Below, in pieces: positions 17,545 to 27,221 of a stretch of 64,000 nucleotides of DNA. The notes under the pieces are model-generated. The model was not told the DNA's origin and ran no database searches. It was given only the letters and a program-made list of their open reading frames with translations. Positions within the stretch are counted from its first letter, which is position 1. Each line of letters opens with the position of its first letter. The stretch spans positions 57,254 to 121,253 of the forward strand of contig NZ_JAERMK010000004.1 in assembly GCF_016918015.1 (NCBI RefSeq), written 5' to 3'. Source of the DNA: Glycomyces sp. YM15 (GTDB lineage Bacteria; Actinomycetota; Actinomycetes; Mycobacteriales; Micromonosporaceae). A program made the position numbers and the translations under genes.

Positions 17545-18156
17545 TCAGGAGGCGGGGAAGACGTAGTCCTCTATATGGACGTACACGTCCTGGCTTTCCG
17601 GGTCCTCGGTGATCTGGTGCTCGGTCTCGAGTTCGTCGGACACCTCGACCGACTCCGGGCATTCAGGATCAACTTCGAAAATCGCTTCCTCGATCGGCTC
17701 AGCCGTCCGTACCTTGTACAAGGTCAGCTCGAAGGAACGGCGGTAGAGGATCACCTCCACTGGATAGCCGTTCGTGCCCGGCGCGATCCGTTCGGCGTAA
17801 TCACCGCAGTCTTGGACGTGCTCGCGGGCTCCGCTGCGCACGCATCCGACGAGCGCGGGCACCTCGTTGGCCCAGTCGTCCGGGTAGTCGGAGGGGAAAA
17901 CCTCCTCGCCGCTGATCACCAGCCTGGTCTGATTGGCCGTGTCCGTGCTGTACGCCGGGGCCGCCTCCGCCGGTTGCGGGTCAGCACAGAACTCCGCCGG
18001 TTCGAACACGTTCGACGTCACTTCAGCGGTAGGGGAGGCCGACTCCGAGACATCTGAAGGCCCCGCCGACTTGCATCCCGTGACGGAAAGCATCAGCACC
18101 AGGCTACCGGCGAGCCCGATGATCATTGTTCTCAGCTGGACGGCTTCGATGGTCAA
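17545..18156 (-). CDS. Secreted lipoprotein, unknown function
   Basis: A 203-residue predicted lipoprotein. A short basic/hydrophobic leader ends in the lipobox LSVTGC, followed by a Ser/Ala/Glu-rich spacer. The mature part is acidic with scattered cysteines and no family recognised. The TTG start at 18156 is chosen because GGAGG ends five bases upstream; an ATG 30 bases further in (18126) would also leave the signal intact. It is flanked by insertion-sequence ends, so it may have arrived with them. Confidence 0.65.
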   Translation of the reverse strand: MTIEAVQLRTMIIGLAGSLVLMLSVTGCKSAGPSDVSESASPTAEVTSNVFEPAEFCADPQPAEAAPAYSTDTANQTRLVISGEEVFPSDYPDDWANEVPALVGCVRSGAREHVQDCGDYAERIAPGTNGYPVEVILYRRSFELTLYKVRTAEPIEEAIFEVDPECPESVEVSDELETEHQITEDPESQDVYVHIEDYVFPAS

Positions 18157-18274
18157 TGCATCCTCCAAAGCTCAAGCATCGTGGGACGACACCGATCAGA
18201 TCCGGACATCCACTGTATGCAACGCCCCAACCCTTCCGAGACCGTCCGCATACTGATTAACGCTAGAGGACAGA

Positions 18275-18907
18275 TCAGGCCGGTACCCACGGCAATGCAA
18301 CGGGGCGGAACGGAAGCTCACGAATCAATCGCCTAGGCGGGGTGGTCCTGAAACTCGGGCTCTGGCACACAACCCGTGGTGCAGCCCGGAGGTCTGCAAG
18401 CATCCGACCTGCGGAGGCGTTCGATCCTCTCAGAGAGGGTGCGGCAACCATGTTCACCGAGAGCGTCCACAAATTCCTACTCGGATGAGGATTAAGCGGT
18501 GCCCGAGGGCGTAAACGGTCGCACCACTCCTCGGTCCGCACCGAGGCGATCATGGCGATGACGAGCACGGAGACGAGGATCTGCATCAGGCTCCCCAGGG
18601 GGCTGGCCCCGAGACTGATGAGGGCCACGCCGATGCCCACGACCCCGACGACGATGGCGGTCTTCCGCGCCCAACCCCGTCGCAGGTGAATTCCGACGGC
18701 AGGGACCAGGTTCAGAAGCGTCATGATCCCCAGGACTATCGGGACCAGCATCTCGTCGAACTCACCCAGACCGCCGTGGTCGGCGACGTCTATCCACACG
18801 ATCGCGCTGGCGAAAAGCAGGTAGGCAGTGACCACCCACAGCGCCGCCAATCCGATCACGGTCTTTCCGGGCATCTTCTGCGGCCGTTGTGCCGCTTTCG
18901 CGTTCAT
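18275..18907 (-). CDS. Small membrane protein, four predicted helices
   Basis: A 210-residue protein. The N-terminal 130 residues hold four hydrophobic segments (about 16-38, 52-72, 80-98 and 100-120). Loops such as HLRRGWARK fit the positive-inside rule and resemble small uncharacterised actinobacterial membrane proteins. After SVRTEEWCDRL the C-terminal 75 residues are Pro/Arg/Ser-rich and do not look like a natural extension, so the true end may have been lost by frameshift. The ATG at 18907 is preferred over an earlier one. Confidence 0.5.
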   Translation of the reverse strand: MNAKAAQRPQKMPGKTVIGLAALWVVTAYLLFASAIVWIDVADHGGLGEFDEMLVPIVLGIMTLLNLVPAVGIHLRRGWARKTAIVVGVVGIGVALISLGASPLGSLMQILVSVLVIAMIASVRTEEWCDRLRPRAPLNPHPSRNLWTLSVNMVAAPSLRGSNASAGRMLADLRAAPRVVCQSPSFRTTPPRRLIRELPFRPVALPWVPA

Positions 18908-19198
18908 CGTTCGACACCGATCCCTTGGCAAGTCTCGTCACTGAGTGATATGCGGCGCACATGCTCCGAAGCATGACGATGGCGCAACCTCGAGAATCTT
19001 CTTATCAGAAACCTCCCAAGATCACCAGGGCCGCAACGACGTCTCACTCCTGCGGCCCTTGCGGGCGCCCCGATCGACCTCAGGCAAGACGGCAGGCACG
19101 CTGTGTGCGCATGACTGGTTGGGAGACAACGAAACCTCCTGGGAGAGACTGGAACTGATACGACAACAGTTCTGCCACAAGAGGGTTCGTTTCGTTGG

Positions 19199-19891
19199 GT
19201 GTCGCATACACCGCCTTCCTGCCTGTCGACCGCGCCGCATGCGACTTGGTTCGCCCACCGCCTAACCGCTCACCGCCACCGCATCGGAACCCGCAAACGC
19301 ACCCGGCGGCTCACCCCCTGGTCGCAGGCGGTCTTCGTGCTCCGGTTCCTCATCGACGGCACGCGCATAGCCCAGCTCGCCGCTGATAACGCACTGGGCC
19401 GCACGACCGCCTACGACAATCTGTGGGAGGGACTCGACGTGCTCGCCGCGATCGCCTCGAGCCTGGCCGAGGCGATCGATGCCGCCCGGGCTGCCGGGGA
19501 CGGGCACATCGGCCTGGACGGCACCCTCGTCCCCACCACTCACGCCCGGGTCGAAGGGCCGACGAAGGGCGTGAACCTGTTTTGGATCGGGAAGCACCTG
19601 CTGGTCCTGGTCGATCTGGGGTATGAGAAATTCCGGGCGTTCCCGGCCGTGGTCATGGGGCACAAGACTCCCAAGGGAGGCATCCTCACCGAGGACCAAA
19701 AGGAATGGAACCGGCTGATCGGCGCCAAACGCGCCCTGGCCGAGAAGGCCAACGCCGACGTGAAGACGCGTTTCCGCTGCTTGCAGAAGGTCTCGCTCAA
19801 CCCCTGGCGGATAGGGACCATCGCCCGCGCAGGCCTGGCCTTCCACCGCATCGAGCGACCCCGCCGCCTCATCCTCACTCAACGCACATGA
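19199..19891 (+). pseudogene. IS5/ISL2-like transposase with internal deletion
   Basis: The N-terminal part fits the family, with QAVFVLRFLIDGTRIAQLA followed by GRTTAYDNLWEGLDVLA and the first catalytic Asp in GLDGTLVPT. The C-terminal part has EKANADVKTRFRCLQKV and NPWRIGTIA. Between FWIGKH and LLVLVDLGYEKF about 40 residues are missing, including the usual GGNVQV strand and the GSxHD segment with the second catalytic Asp. The frame stays open, so the gene looks normal in length checks but should be inactive. The 290 bp upstream (18908-19198) hold nothing recognised. Confidence 0.75.
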
Positions 19892-19989
19892 ACCGTTGCT
19901 CGAAAAAGTTCAGTGCATCTCGCACAAGATCCCTTGCCGCACAACGAGCATGAATCCCGTTCGTATTTGTATATACATATGTCGGGCTA

Positions 19990-20215
19990 ACACTCGCTTA
20001 CTCGGACCCAAACCCCCAGCTAGACGGCCTGATCAAACGCCTATCCGGCCCGTTGCCCGCCCGCGGCCCAGAAACCGGGCCCATGACCCCCGGATCCCCC
20101 GACGAACCGCCCCCGGTCGCCTACCCGCCAACGCCCTCAATAACCCTCGAGAAGGGCCTCTCCGAGAGCCTCGGCGTCTCGCTCGGTCCGCGGCGGGAGG
20201 GGAGGCGCTGAACTC
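19990..20215 (+). pseudogene. Remnant of mobile-gene tail, copy 2
   Basis: The plus strand encodes LTLAYSDPNPQLDGLIKRL and then SGPLPARG, parallel to LTLAYSNPNPQLDGLLERL in the remnant at 24900. The frame then runs to a stop without the HTH part. It is another decayed copy of the same actinobacterial recombinase-associated gene. Confidence 0.55.
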
Positions 20216-20267
20216 CTGAGGTTGCAGGCGGCCGCGAACGGCGTTCGAACCGCCGGTCCGGTGCGTC

Positions 20268-22538
20268 TCAGCGGAGAAGGCGCACGGCAGTGATGCCGGG
20301 TGTCGCCCTGCCGTCCGGGGCGGTGAACTCGAGAGTCCAGGCGGTCGGTGTCAGCGGTAGGCCGTAGTCGAGTTCGGTGTCGCCGTGCTCGTCCTCCCAG
20401 GTCTCCTCAGCGATGCGTATGCCGTTGCAGCGCACGGTGACCCCCGTCGACCCGCCCGCGTGGCGGAAGCCGATGCGCAGCACGCGGCCCGCTCCTTCGG
20501 AGTCGTTGAGCACGACCGACATGCGGGCGGCGGTGGTGCGGGCGCGGCGGCCTTGGGCGTCAACGGCGACCTGGGTCGCTTCGCCGTGGAAGGCGTGGTC
20601 GGTCTCGGGCTGCTGCTCGCCGAAGGCGACCATGTCGATGGTCTTGGCGTCGAGGTCGAGCGAGCCGCGGTCGGACGCGATGAGATCGATGCGGCGCTGG
20701 GCCGCCTCGCCTGGTGCGGCGATGGGCCAGTAAAGGGTGTAGCGGCTGTCGTGCACCTCGGAGAACGGCACGAGTTCGGCTTCGCCTGCGGGATCGGCGA
20801 AGCGGAGGCGATAGCGAAGGGGCGCTTCGCGCTCGAGGACGTCCGCGGCGTCCGCGTCGGCGATGATCGGGAGGTCGGCGAAGCCGAGCAGGGCGCCGTG
20901 GGCGATCTGCGCCCAGTCGACGTCGTCGGCGCGCAGCCCCGCGAGGTGCGTCTTGCCCTCACGGGAAGCGAGCAGGACGGGGCCGGCGAAGTACGCCTGC
21001 CACGGGGAGCCGTCGGGCAGCCGCTCGGCCCGAGACCGAAGTGGGAGCAGGAAGGTGACCGTGTCGCCGGGCCGCCATTCCCGCTCGACCACGACCGCGC
21101 CCGGAACGGGTTCGGCCGCGACGGGCCGGCCGTTGACCGCGAGGTCGACCGGGCCGTCGCATCCGGCGGGCAGGCGCAGCCGCAGTGAAAACGTGCGGGG
21201 CCCGTCGATGTCGAAGGTGAGGCTGACATGCTCGTCGGCAGGGAAGCCGGTCTCCAGCCGGAAGCGGCCGCCGAGCTCGGTCGCGTCGAGGACCGCGGGG
21301 GCGTACAGGTTGACCGCGAGGGCGCCGTCGTACTCTCCGAAGACGAACTCGCCGTACTTCGCCTGCATCTCGATGCCGGTGCCCACGCAGCACCACATCG
21401 TGTGCTCGGGCCGGGAGTAGACGCGGTAATGGCGCGGCCGCATGGGGGTGTGGTAGACGAGCCCGCCGTGCTCGGGATGCTGCGATGCCAACTGGTGGTT
21501 GTAGATCGCGCGCTCCGCATAGTCCAGATGGGACGGATCGAACGCGGTCTCGGCGAGCGCCTTCGTCAGCTTGAGCATGTTGTAGGTGTTGCAGGTCTCG
21601 GGGCCCGTGCGGTCCTCGATCATCGCCGAGAAGTCGTCGCGGGCGTGGAAGTGCTCGCGGACGCTGTTGCCGCCGTTGGCGACCGTGCGGTGCTCCACGA
21701 CCGCGCGCCAGAAGCACTGGGCCGCGGCGAGCAGGTCCTCGTCGCCGCGGACCGCGGCCGCGGCCGCGTAGCCGACGGCCTTGGGGATCTGCGTGTTGGC
21801 GTGCTGTCCGGTCAGCTCGTCGCGGCCCTTCAGCAGCGGGTCCAGGATCGCGCGGTGGGAGAACCGCACGGCCATGTCCGCGTGGGCGCGGCGTCCGGTG
21901 ATCGCGGCGAGATCCGCGAAGGCCTCGTTCATACCGCCGAACTCGGTGTCGAGCATCGCCTCGAAGGCCTCGTCGGCGATCCTCTCCGCGATGTCGAGCC
22001 ACCAGTCGGCGAGCCGGACGACCACCTCGAGCGCCTGTTCGTGGCCGAGGAGGCGGTGCGCGTCGATCAGGCCGGCGAAGGTCTTGTGCACGCTGTACCA
22101 GGGCGCCCAGTGGCGGCCGAGCTCGCGGGCGGCCTCCACGCCGCCGCCGCGCAGATCCTCGAACAAGGCCGCGCCCCCCGTGACTCCGCCCAGATAGCCT
22201 GTGCCGCAATGGTTCTGGGCCCGGGCGAGTTCGGCGACCATGTAGTCGAGCCGTCGGCGCGGCTCAGCTTCACCGGTCGCTGCCGCGAGGAGCGTGAGCG
22301 CGGAGAGGCAGTGGCCGCCGATGTGCCCGGCAAGGACGGTGCTCTCCCAACTGCCGTAGTTCTCGGCGCGAGGTTCGAGACCGGCCTCGCGCAGGAACGG
22401 CGCGAGCAGGCGATCGGGCTCCCAGGATAGGACGTAGCCGAGGTCGGTGCGCACCGCTCGCGAGAACGGGCCCTCCAGCAGTCGCACGCGCGTGAGCGGG
22501 AAGAATTTCATCGGCAGGGGGCGAGGTGCGGTTGCCAT
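20268..22538 (-). CDS. GH127 beta-L-arabinofuranosidase-like enzyme
   Basis: A 756-residue protein of the GH127 (former DUF1680) family, whose characterised members remove beta-L-arabinofuranose from plant hydroxyproline-rich glycans. The (alpha/alpha)6 barrel part contains GHIGGHCLSAL, YSVHKTFAGLIDAHRLLG and ETCNTYNMLKLTKAL. MWCCVGTGIEMQAKYGE supplies the paired cysteines and glutamate of the zinc-thiolate active site. Beta-sandwich domains follow from about residue 420. There is no signal peptide, so it should act in the cytoplasm on imported oligosaccharides. No transporter is adjacent. Confidence 0.9.
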   Translation of the reverse strand: MATAPRPLPMKFFPLTRVRLLEGPFSRAVRTDLGYVLSWEPDRLLAPFLREAGLEPRAENYGSWESTVLAGHIGGHCLSALTLLAAATGEAEPRRRLDYMVAELARAQNHCGTGYLGGVTGGAALFEDLRGGGVEAARELGRHWAPWYSVHKTFAGLIDAHRLLGHEQALEVVVRLADWWLDIAERIADEAFEAMLDTEFGGMNEAFADLAAITGRRAHADMAVRFSHRAILDPLLKGRDELTGQHANTQIPKAVGYAAAAAVRGDEDLLAAAQCFWRAVVEHRTVANGGNSVREHFHARDDFSAMIEDRTGPETCNTYNMLKLTKALAETAFDPSHLDYAERAIYNHQLASQHPEHGGLVYHTPMRPRHYRVYSRPEHTMWCCVGTGIEMQAKYGEFVFGEYDGALAVNLYAPAVLDATELGGRFRLETGFPADEHVSLTFDIDGPRTFSLRLRLPAGCDGPVDLAVNGRPVAAEPVPGAVVVEREWRPGDTVTFLLPLRSRAERLPDGSPWQAYFAGPVLLASREGKTHLAGLRADDVDWAQIAHGALLGFADLPIIADADAADVLEREAPLRYRLRFADPAGEAELVPFSEVHDSRYTLYWPIAAPGEAAQRRIDLIASDRGSLDLDAKTIDMVAFGEQQPETDHAFHGEATQVAVDAQGRRARTTAARMSVVLNDSEGAGRVLRIGFRHAGGSTGVTVRCNGIRIAEETWEDEHGDTELDYGLPLTPTAWTLEFTAPDGRATPGITAVRLLR

Positions 22539-22539
22539 G

Positions 22540-23015
22540 CGACGAATCCTACGGACCGCTGGCGTGTTCGGAGTGGGCCGCAGTCACCGTCCACTGGTCG
22601 ATTTTCACCGGCGGACTCGCCACGGCACCGGCCTTCCTACCGTCAGATGAGGCCTCCTGATGTGAGGAGGACGCCCTGACCGCCTCGGCGCTGACCCGCC
22701 TCGCCGGCGACCGCGCGTACGGGCGCAATGCCCAGATCGAGGCGCGGTTCTCGGCGGTGACGGCGTGCCTGTCGACGCCGCTCAGGGCATCACCCACCAC
22801 GATCTCGAAGCCCTCGACGTCGGCTCCGCGAAGCCTGAAACAGACATCATTGATGCATGCCCGAAGTGCTCGCTGAAGCGCATGCCTGGCCGGAAGCGAC
22901 ACAGTCATTTCCGCAGCCGACAGCCGCGATCTCTGACAGAAGGCGTTGGAGTACAGGGGATCATGCCCGAATGTCGTTTCTGAGGGTCGGCTAAGCGGTG
23001 TCCCGGCGGTGAAGC
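22540..23015. other. Intergenic stretch, no supported gene
   Basis: About 475 bp between the GH127 start and the TPR fragment. Open frames exist on both strands, but none has family features, a convincing ribosome site or normal composition. It borders a truncated gene and may be decayed coding DNA. Confidence 0.4.
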
Positions 23016-23469
23016 TCAGGTGCTCTTGGACGATTCGAGGATCTGGCGGATAAGCACCACTTCCCCTTGGTCGGCGCCGAGCTCGGCTTCGAGCGCGGGC
23101 AGAATAGCCTCGAACATCTCGACCGCTGCCACCAAGTCGCCGCATTTGATCAGCTGGAATCCGTAATCCATCCAGGCGAGGACCGTGATCCGCTCCTCGC
23201 TGCCGAATACCCGCGCGAAGCTCGGCAGCACTTTCTCGTATTCGCGGGCCGACTCCGCGTACTGATCCGATCTACCCAGGATGTAGGCGTAATTCCGGTG
23301 GGCGTGGATCGTCGTCTCAAGGTCCGCTCCGAGAGTCGCGACCATGTCGTCCAGGATCACCTTCACCGCCGCCGTCGGGCGCGTATCGACGAGGTCCATC
23401 ACCTCGTTGTGCCTGTGGACGAGTGCGTCAGCGCTCTCCTGGGGGCGCTGGGGGCGGGGGCAGGCCGGT
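23016..23469 (-). pseudogene. C-terminal fragment of a TPR protein
   Basis: About 150 residues of tetratricopeptide-like helices, with HRNYAYILGRSDQYAESAR and DLVAAVEMFEAILPALEAEL. The frame is open without a start up to the junction with the ISAs1 fragment at 23470, so the N-terminal part was cut off by that element. Such C-termini occur in NB-ARC/TPR and kinase-TPR regulators of actinomycetes, but the parent cannot be named. Confidence 0.65.
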
Positions 23470-23892
23470 CAGGGCTTGATCGAGTTCCCTGAAGGTTCGG
23501 TTGGTGGCTGATGCCCAGGATCAGGAGGGCTCGTTCGGGTTCTTCCCAGATCGCCCTGGTGATCTTGGCGATGTTGACCGCGCCGAGGATCTTGAGGGTG
23601 CCGATGGCGAGGTTGCGGAACGCGGCCATGGCGCGGGGCGCGGTCCCGGCATGAACGGTCGAGGCGTCCTCGCCGAAGGTGACGTCTCTGATGTGGTGGC
23701 TGGAGTTCTCGATGCCCCACTCACCGCGGATGAACGCGGCGATCTGGGCGGGTGTGGCCTGGTGCGCGTCGAGGCTGGTCACGGCGTAGCCGGTCCGGCG
23801 GATCTGGGGCTTCCCGGCTTCCTGGCGGCGGCGGTGGAGCCGGATCGCAAGCTTCGCGTGGGGAAAGGCGATGCCGCCGAGCTCAAGATCCG
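23470..23892 (-). pseudogene. ISAs1-family transposase, C-terminal fragment
   Basis: The reverse frame reads FPHAKLAIRLHRRRQ, then RRTGYAVTSLDAHQATPAQI, GEWGIENSSHHIRDVTFGED and APRAMAAFRNLAIGTLKIL. These are the standard C-terminal segments of ISAs1 (H-repeat) transposases. The N-terminal two thirds are absent, replaced by the IS5-type element that begins at 23893. A second copy of the same outer end survives at 48756-48845. Confidence 0.8.
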
Positions 23893-24828
23893 CAAGCTGA
23901 TGCAGAAGTCTCGTTCGGGTGAAGTTGTGTTTTCGTTGCCCTGGTTACCGACGGTGAGCGGCAGCGGGCTCGTGGATTCCTTGAGGTTGTGACGACCCAA
24001 AGCATCAACGAGCGACCGCTGCCGCGTTTCGAGCATAGGACCGGCCTGGATACCGAGCAACTGCTGCTCTTGGAGCGGGAGGTCGGGGTCCGGATCGGGT
24101 CGTGGCAACCCGAGACCGGCCGCCGCAAAACCCTGGAGTTGTTCGACGCGATCGTGGTTTGCCTGATCTACCTGCGACACAACACGGTTCAGGCAGCGCT
24201 CGGCGAGCAGTCACGGATCTCGCAGGCGACGGTCTCGCGGTATGTCGAGGTGCTGGAGCCGGTGGTCTCGACCTGCCTCGACCAGCTCGCATGGGATCTG
24301 CGTGAGCAGGCGATCCGCTCCGACCTGGTCGTCGACGGCTTCCTCATCCCCACCCGCGACCTCACCGCCCCGACGGGCCTGTTCTCGGGCAAACGCCACC
24401 GGCCGGGCCTGAACGCGCAGGTCATCACCGATTTGCGCGGACGAGTCATCGACGCCGGCCCGATAGTGGTGGGCTCGGTCCACGATGCGAAGGCGTTCAA
24501 CGAATCCGGGCTGGCGAAGGCCTACGAGATTCACACGACCGGGGAAGGCCCGAGCCTGATCGGCGACCTCGGCTATCTGGGCGTGGTGCCGCTGACGCCG
24601 TACCGGAAACCGGAGTACCGCGAGTTGACCGTCGCTGAGCGGCTGTTCAACCGGCAGGTCAACGTCCGCCGCTGGGTCGTGGAGCAGGGCATCGCCCACT
24701 TGCGCTCATGGAAGGTCCTCGCCACCGGCTACCGCCGACCACTGCCGATAGCCGACCGGTCACTACAGACCGTGATCAAACTCCAGATGTACCGCCATCA
24801 CTCACAAGCAGCTTTTGCATGAGCTTGC
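23893..24828 (+). mobile_element. IS5-family insertion sequence (HTH/DDE type)
   Basis: A 936-bp element. Inward-reading ends are GCAAGCTGATGCAGAAG on the left and GCAAGCTCATGCAAAAG on the right, two mismatches in 17. It interrupts the ISAs1 fragment on its left and abuts a relic of an IS481-type end on its right, so it was probably the last to arrive. No clean target duplication is visible because the two flanks come from different sequences. Confidence 0.8.
23989..24822 (+). CDS. IS5-family transposase, intact
   Basis: A 277-residue transposase. An N-terminal helix-turn-helix (SRISQATVSRYVEVLEP) precedes a DDE_4-type domain. The catalytic acids lie in LVVDGFLIP, GDLGYLGVV and VVEQGIAHLRSWK. 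FSGKRHRPGLNAQV and GPIVVGSVHDAKAF are typical. The stop codon overlaps the right inverted repeat. Nothing suggests inactivation. Confidence 0.88.
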   Translation: MTTQSINERPLPRFEHRTGLDTEQLLLLEREVGVRIGSWQPETGRRKTLELFDAIVVCLIYLRHNTVQAALGEQSRISQATVSRYVEVLEPVVSTCLDQLAWDLREQAIRSDLVVDGFLIPTRDLTAPTGLFSGKRHRPGLNAQVITDLRGRVIDAGPIVVGSVHDAKAFNESGLAKAYEIHTTGEGPSLIGDLGYLGVVPLTPYRKPEYRELTVAERLFNRQVNVRRWVVEQGIAHLRSWKVLATGYRRPLPIADRSLQTVIKLQMYRHHSQAAFA

Positions 24829-24893
24829 TGCATAGCAAAACAGGCCGAACCTTTGCAGGTTCGACCTGTTTCCGATGTCCTGAGACATCACAA
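24828..24893 (+). repeat. 66-bp direct repeat, copy 1 (IS481-type end)
   Basis: Identical over 66 bp to 29213-29278. It contains an inverted repeat around TTTGCA (AACAGG...CCTGTT) and ends in GATGTCCTGAGACATCACA. At 29213 the same sequence is the right end of the IS481-like element, so this copy is a relic of another insertion whose body was lost. Confidence 0.8.
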
Positions 24894-24899
24894 CGTCGC

Positions 24900-25480
24900 C
24901 TAACTCTCGCTTATTCGAACCCGAACCCGCAGCTAGACGGCCTCCTCGAACGCCTGTCAGGCCCGTTGCCCGCCCGCGCCGCAAACCCGGGCCCTTCGCG
25001 GACCGGCCGGACCGCCGCAGCCGGAGAGGTGAAGAGCAGCTACGGGCAGCCTCCACGGGCCCTCGACAAGCGGTTCTCCCCCGAGACCCGAGCGACTCTT
25101 GTCGCCGCCTTCGCCGCCGGCGTCAAACAGCAACACCTCGCCGAGGAGTACGGCATCAGCATCCGCAGCGTCAAACGCCTCATCCAACAGTCACGGAACG
25201 CCGAACCGACCCGACTCGACCGAGTGAACCCGGGCCAGGCAAACGCTCGCCACTCGGCCGTCAAGGTCGCGACCGCCAAGATCGGCCCATGCCTCGAAGA
25301 ATCAGCGCATCCGCATCATCGGCGAGCGCCGCGAACAGATCGTCTTCCGCGCTCTCGCCGACCTCATCGTCGCCGCAGCAGCGCACAAGCCACGAGACGA
25401 AGCGGCGGACGAGACCGAATACGGATCCGTCCGCCGCCTCACCCCGCATCCCAGAGCCACGAAGCGCGCCGGCCGCTGAC
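24900..25480 (+). pseudogene. Decayed recombinase-associated HTH gene, copy 3
   Basis: The best-preserved copy. It encodes LTLAYSNPNPQLDGLLERL, then SPETRATLVAAFAAGVKQQ and HLAEEYGISIRSVKRL, which is a helix-turn-helix. No start codon belongs to it, and the frame is lost near 25260. After a +1 shift, RRIIGERREQIVFRALADL continues to a stop. Actinobacterial serine-recombinase elements commonly end in such a gene, but no recombinase remains here. Confidence 0.6.
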
Positions 25481-25606
25481 CAGCCTTGACCGAAGAAATT
25501 CACTTCTGAACGTGAACACAAGGACCGCAGAAGCCGCTAAGAACAGCGAAAACCCTGGTCACGAAAGTGACTGTGGCGAGCCGCCTGGAGTAGTTTCGGG
25601 AAGAAG

Positions 25607-25634
25607 TGGTGGGCCGCCTCGGACTCGATCCGAG
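25607..25634 (-). other. tRNA 3'-end-like fragment (tRNA-Lys-like)
   Basis: On the reverse strand a T-arm-like CTCGG/CCGAG stem with loop ATCGAGT is followed by GCGGCCCACCA, like the 3' end of an actinobacterial tRNA-Lys. Upstream there is no anticodon or D arm and no matching 5' acceptor half, so it is not a functional tRNA. Such fragments are left as attachment-site halves by integrases. The 130 bp before and 150 bp after show nothing else. Confidence 0.45.
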
Positions 25635-25787
25635 AACCTCCCAGGTTCGGGAACGGGGCCTGGCCTGCCGCCAAGGCAGGCTGTCCACACGACTTCCACA
25701 GAACTCCGATACTGGGCGGCAGAATCCGGGGAGTGTCAGTCCTTCACGTCCCTGGACCGGAACGGACCTGCGGCGCAGCCCCGGATT

Positions 25788-27206
25788 TCAGGAGGCGGGC
25801 TCGCCGCACCAGGTGTGCAGGGCCCGTTCGATCTCACGGTGTCCTGAGGCCCCGGCCCAGGCGACGTAGCCGTCGGGCCTGACGAAGACGGCCCGCTCGT
25901 CTCCGGGGACGAAGTCGACGCGGTCGCCCCATCCGGGGATCGCGACGGCTCCGATGAGCGCGAATCGGCCGTTTCGCAGGTGCTCGAACAGGCGCGTTCC
26001 GTCGTCGAAGCGCCGGTCGGGCATTCGGGTGCCGACGATCCGGTCCTCCCCGGGACTGCGGCCGTACTCGATGCCGAGTCCGGAGATCTGCATGGTCGCC
26101 GTCCTGGTGACGGCGGCCGATCCCAGGAGCAGCGGGCCGATCGCGTTGCGCACGGCGACGGCCAGACGGGAGCGGGCCGACGCGATGCGGGCCATGCGTC
26201 CGCTGGATTTCAGCACCGCCGCGCCGACGGGGTGGCGCTCGGCGTGGTAGCCGTCGAGCAGTCCGGGGTCGGCGCCGCGGGCGACGGAGGCGAGGCGCCA
26301 CGACAGGTTGGCGGCGTCCTGCATCCCGGTGTTCATGCCCTGTCCCCCGGCGGGCGTGTGGCAGTGGGCGGCGTCCCCGGCGAGCAGGACCCGTCCGACC
26401 CGGTATTCGGGGACCTGCCGCTCGTCGGAGTGGAACCGGGAGATCCAGCGCGGGGAGTGCATCCCGTAGTCGGTGCCCAACGCCTGCCGCGCGGCGGCGG
26501 CGATCTGCTCCAGGCTCAGCGGGGCGTCGTCGGCAGCCTGGTCGGCGCGGCTCCAAGCGGTGAGCCGCCAGTAGCCGTCGCCGAAGGGTGCGATGAAGGC
26601 GAAGCCGTGGCGGTTGGTATGGACGGTCGGCTTCTCGGGCGGGTCGGCCAGTTCGACGTCGGCGAGCATGATCCCTCGCATGACCGGGCCGCCGGGGAAC
26701 GGAAGGCCGACCAGGTCGCGGACGGTCGAGTGGACGCCGTCGCAACCGGCGAGGTAGTCGGCTCGGAGCCGCACGACCTCTCCGCCCGGACCGGCGGCGG
26801 TCACGACCACGCCGCGGGCGTCCTGCTCCAGGCCGGTGACCTCGGTGTCGTGGCGGATCGCGACGCCGAGCTTGCCGAGCCGGTCGCGAAGGACCTGCTC
26901 GACGTAGGTCTGGGAGCAGATCAGCAGGTACGGGAAGGCAGTCGGCAGCCCCGACAGATCGAGCTCGGCGTTGCCGAACGCGGCGACCTTGTCCATTTTG
27001 TAGGACGCACGCGACAGCAGCTCCTCGGCGAGGCCCCGCATGTCGAGCACCTCCATGGTCCGGGCGTGGACGCCGAAGGCCCGCGAGAGGTTCGACAGGC
27101 CCGCCGAGCGCTTTTCGAGGACGGTGACGTCGAGCCCGGCCTCGGCCAGGTCGCCCGCCAGGAGGAGGCCGGTCGGGCCGGCCCCGACGACGATGGTGGA
27201 TGTCAT
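25788..27206 (-). CDS. FAD-dependent aromatic monooxygenase
   Basis: A 472-residue group A flavoprotein monooxygenase. The FAD-binding loop VVGAGPTGLLLAGDLAEAG is at the N-terminus. The DG motif is YLAGCDGVHSTVR (about 160) and the GD motif is VLLAGDAAHCHTPAGGQGMN (about 275). It belongs to the PheA/TfdB-like group that also contains rifampicin monooxygenase and polyketide hydroxylases. It lies 15 bp downstream of the DoxX gene on the same strand, opposite a MarR regulator. The module probably detoxifies or modifies an aromatic compound sensed by MarR. The substrate is unknown. Confidence 0.88.
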   Translation of the reverse strand: MTSTIVVGAGPTGLLLAGDLAEAGLDVTVLEKRSAGLSNLSRAFGVHARTMEVLDMRGLAEELLSRASYKMDKVAAFGNAELDLSGLPTAFPYLLICSQTYVEQVLRDRLGKLGVAIRHDTEVTGLEQDARGVVVTAAGPGGEVVRLRADYLAGCDGVHSTVRDLVGLPFPGGPVMRGIMLADVELADPPEKPTVHTNRHGFAFIAPFGDGYWRLTAWSRADQAADDAPLSLEQIAAAARQALGTDYGMHSPRWISRFHSDERQVPEYRVGRVLLAGDAAHCHTPAGGQGMNTGMQDAANLSWRLASVARGADPGLLDGYHAERHPVGAAVLKSSGRMARIASARSRLAVAVRNAIGPLLLGSAAVTRTATMQISGLGIEYGRSPGEDRIVGTRMPDRRFDDGTRLFEHLRNGRFALIGAVAIPGWGDRVDFVPGDERAVFVRPDGYVAWAGASGHREIERALHTWCGEPAS

Positions 27207-27221
27207 GGTGATTCCCTCCGG

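Noticed and set aside
22549..23145. A 198-codon frame on the minus strand upstream of GH127
   Set aside because: It overlaps the better-supported TPR fragment, has biased composition and shows no family features.
25607..25690. A complete tRNA gene on the minus strand
   Set aside because: The putative anticodon stem would have a six-base loop and there is no D-arm or matching 5' acceptor half. Only the 3' end resembles a tRNA.
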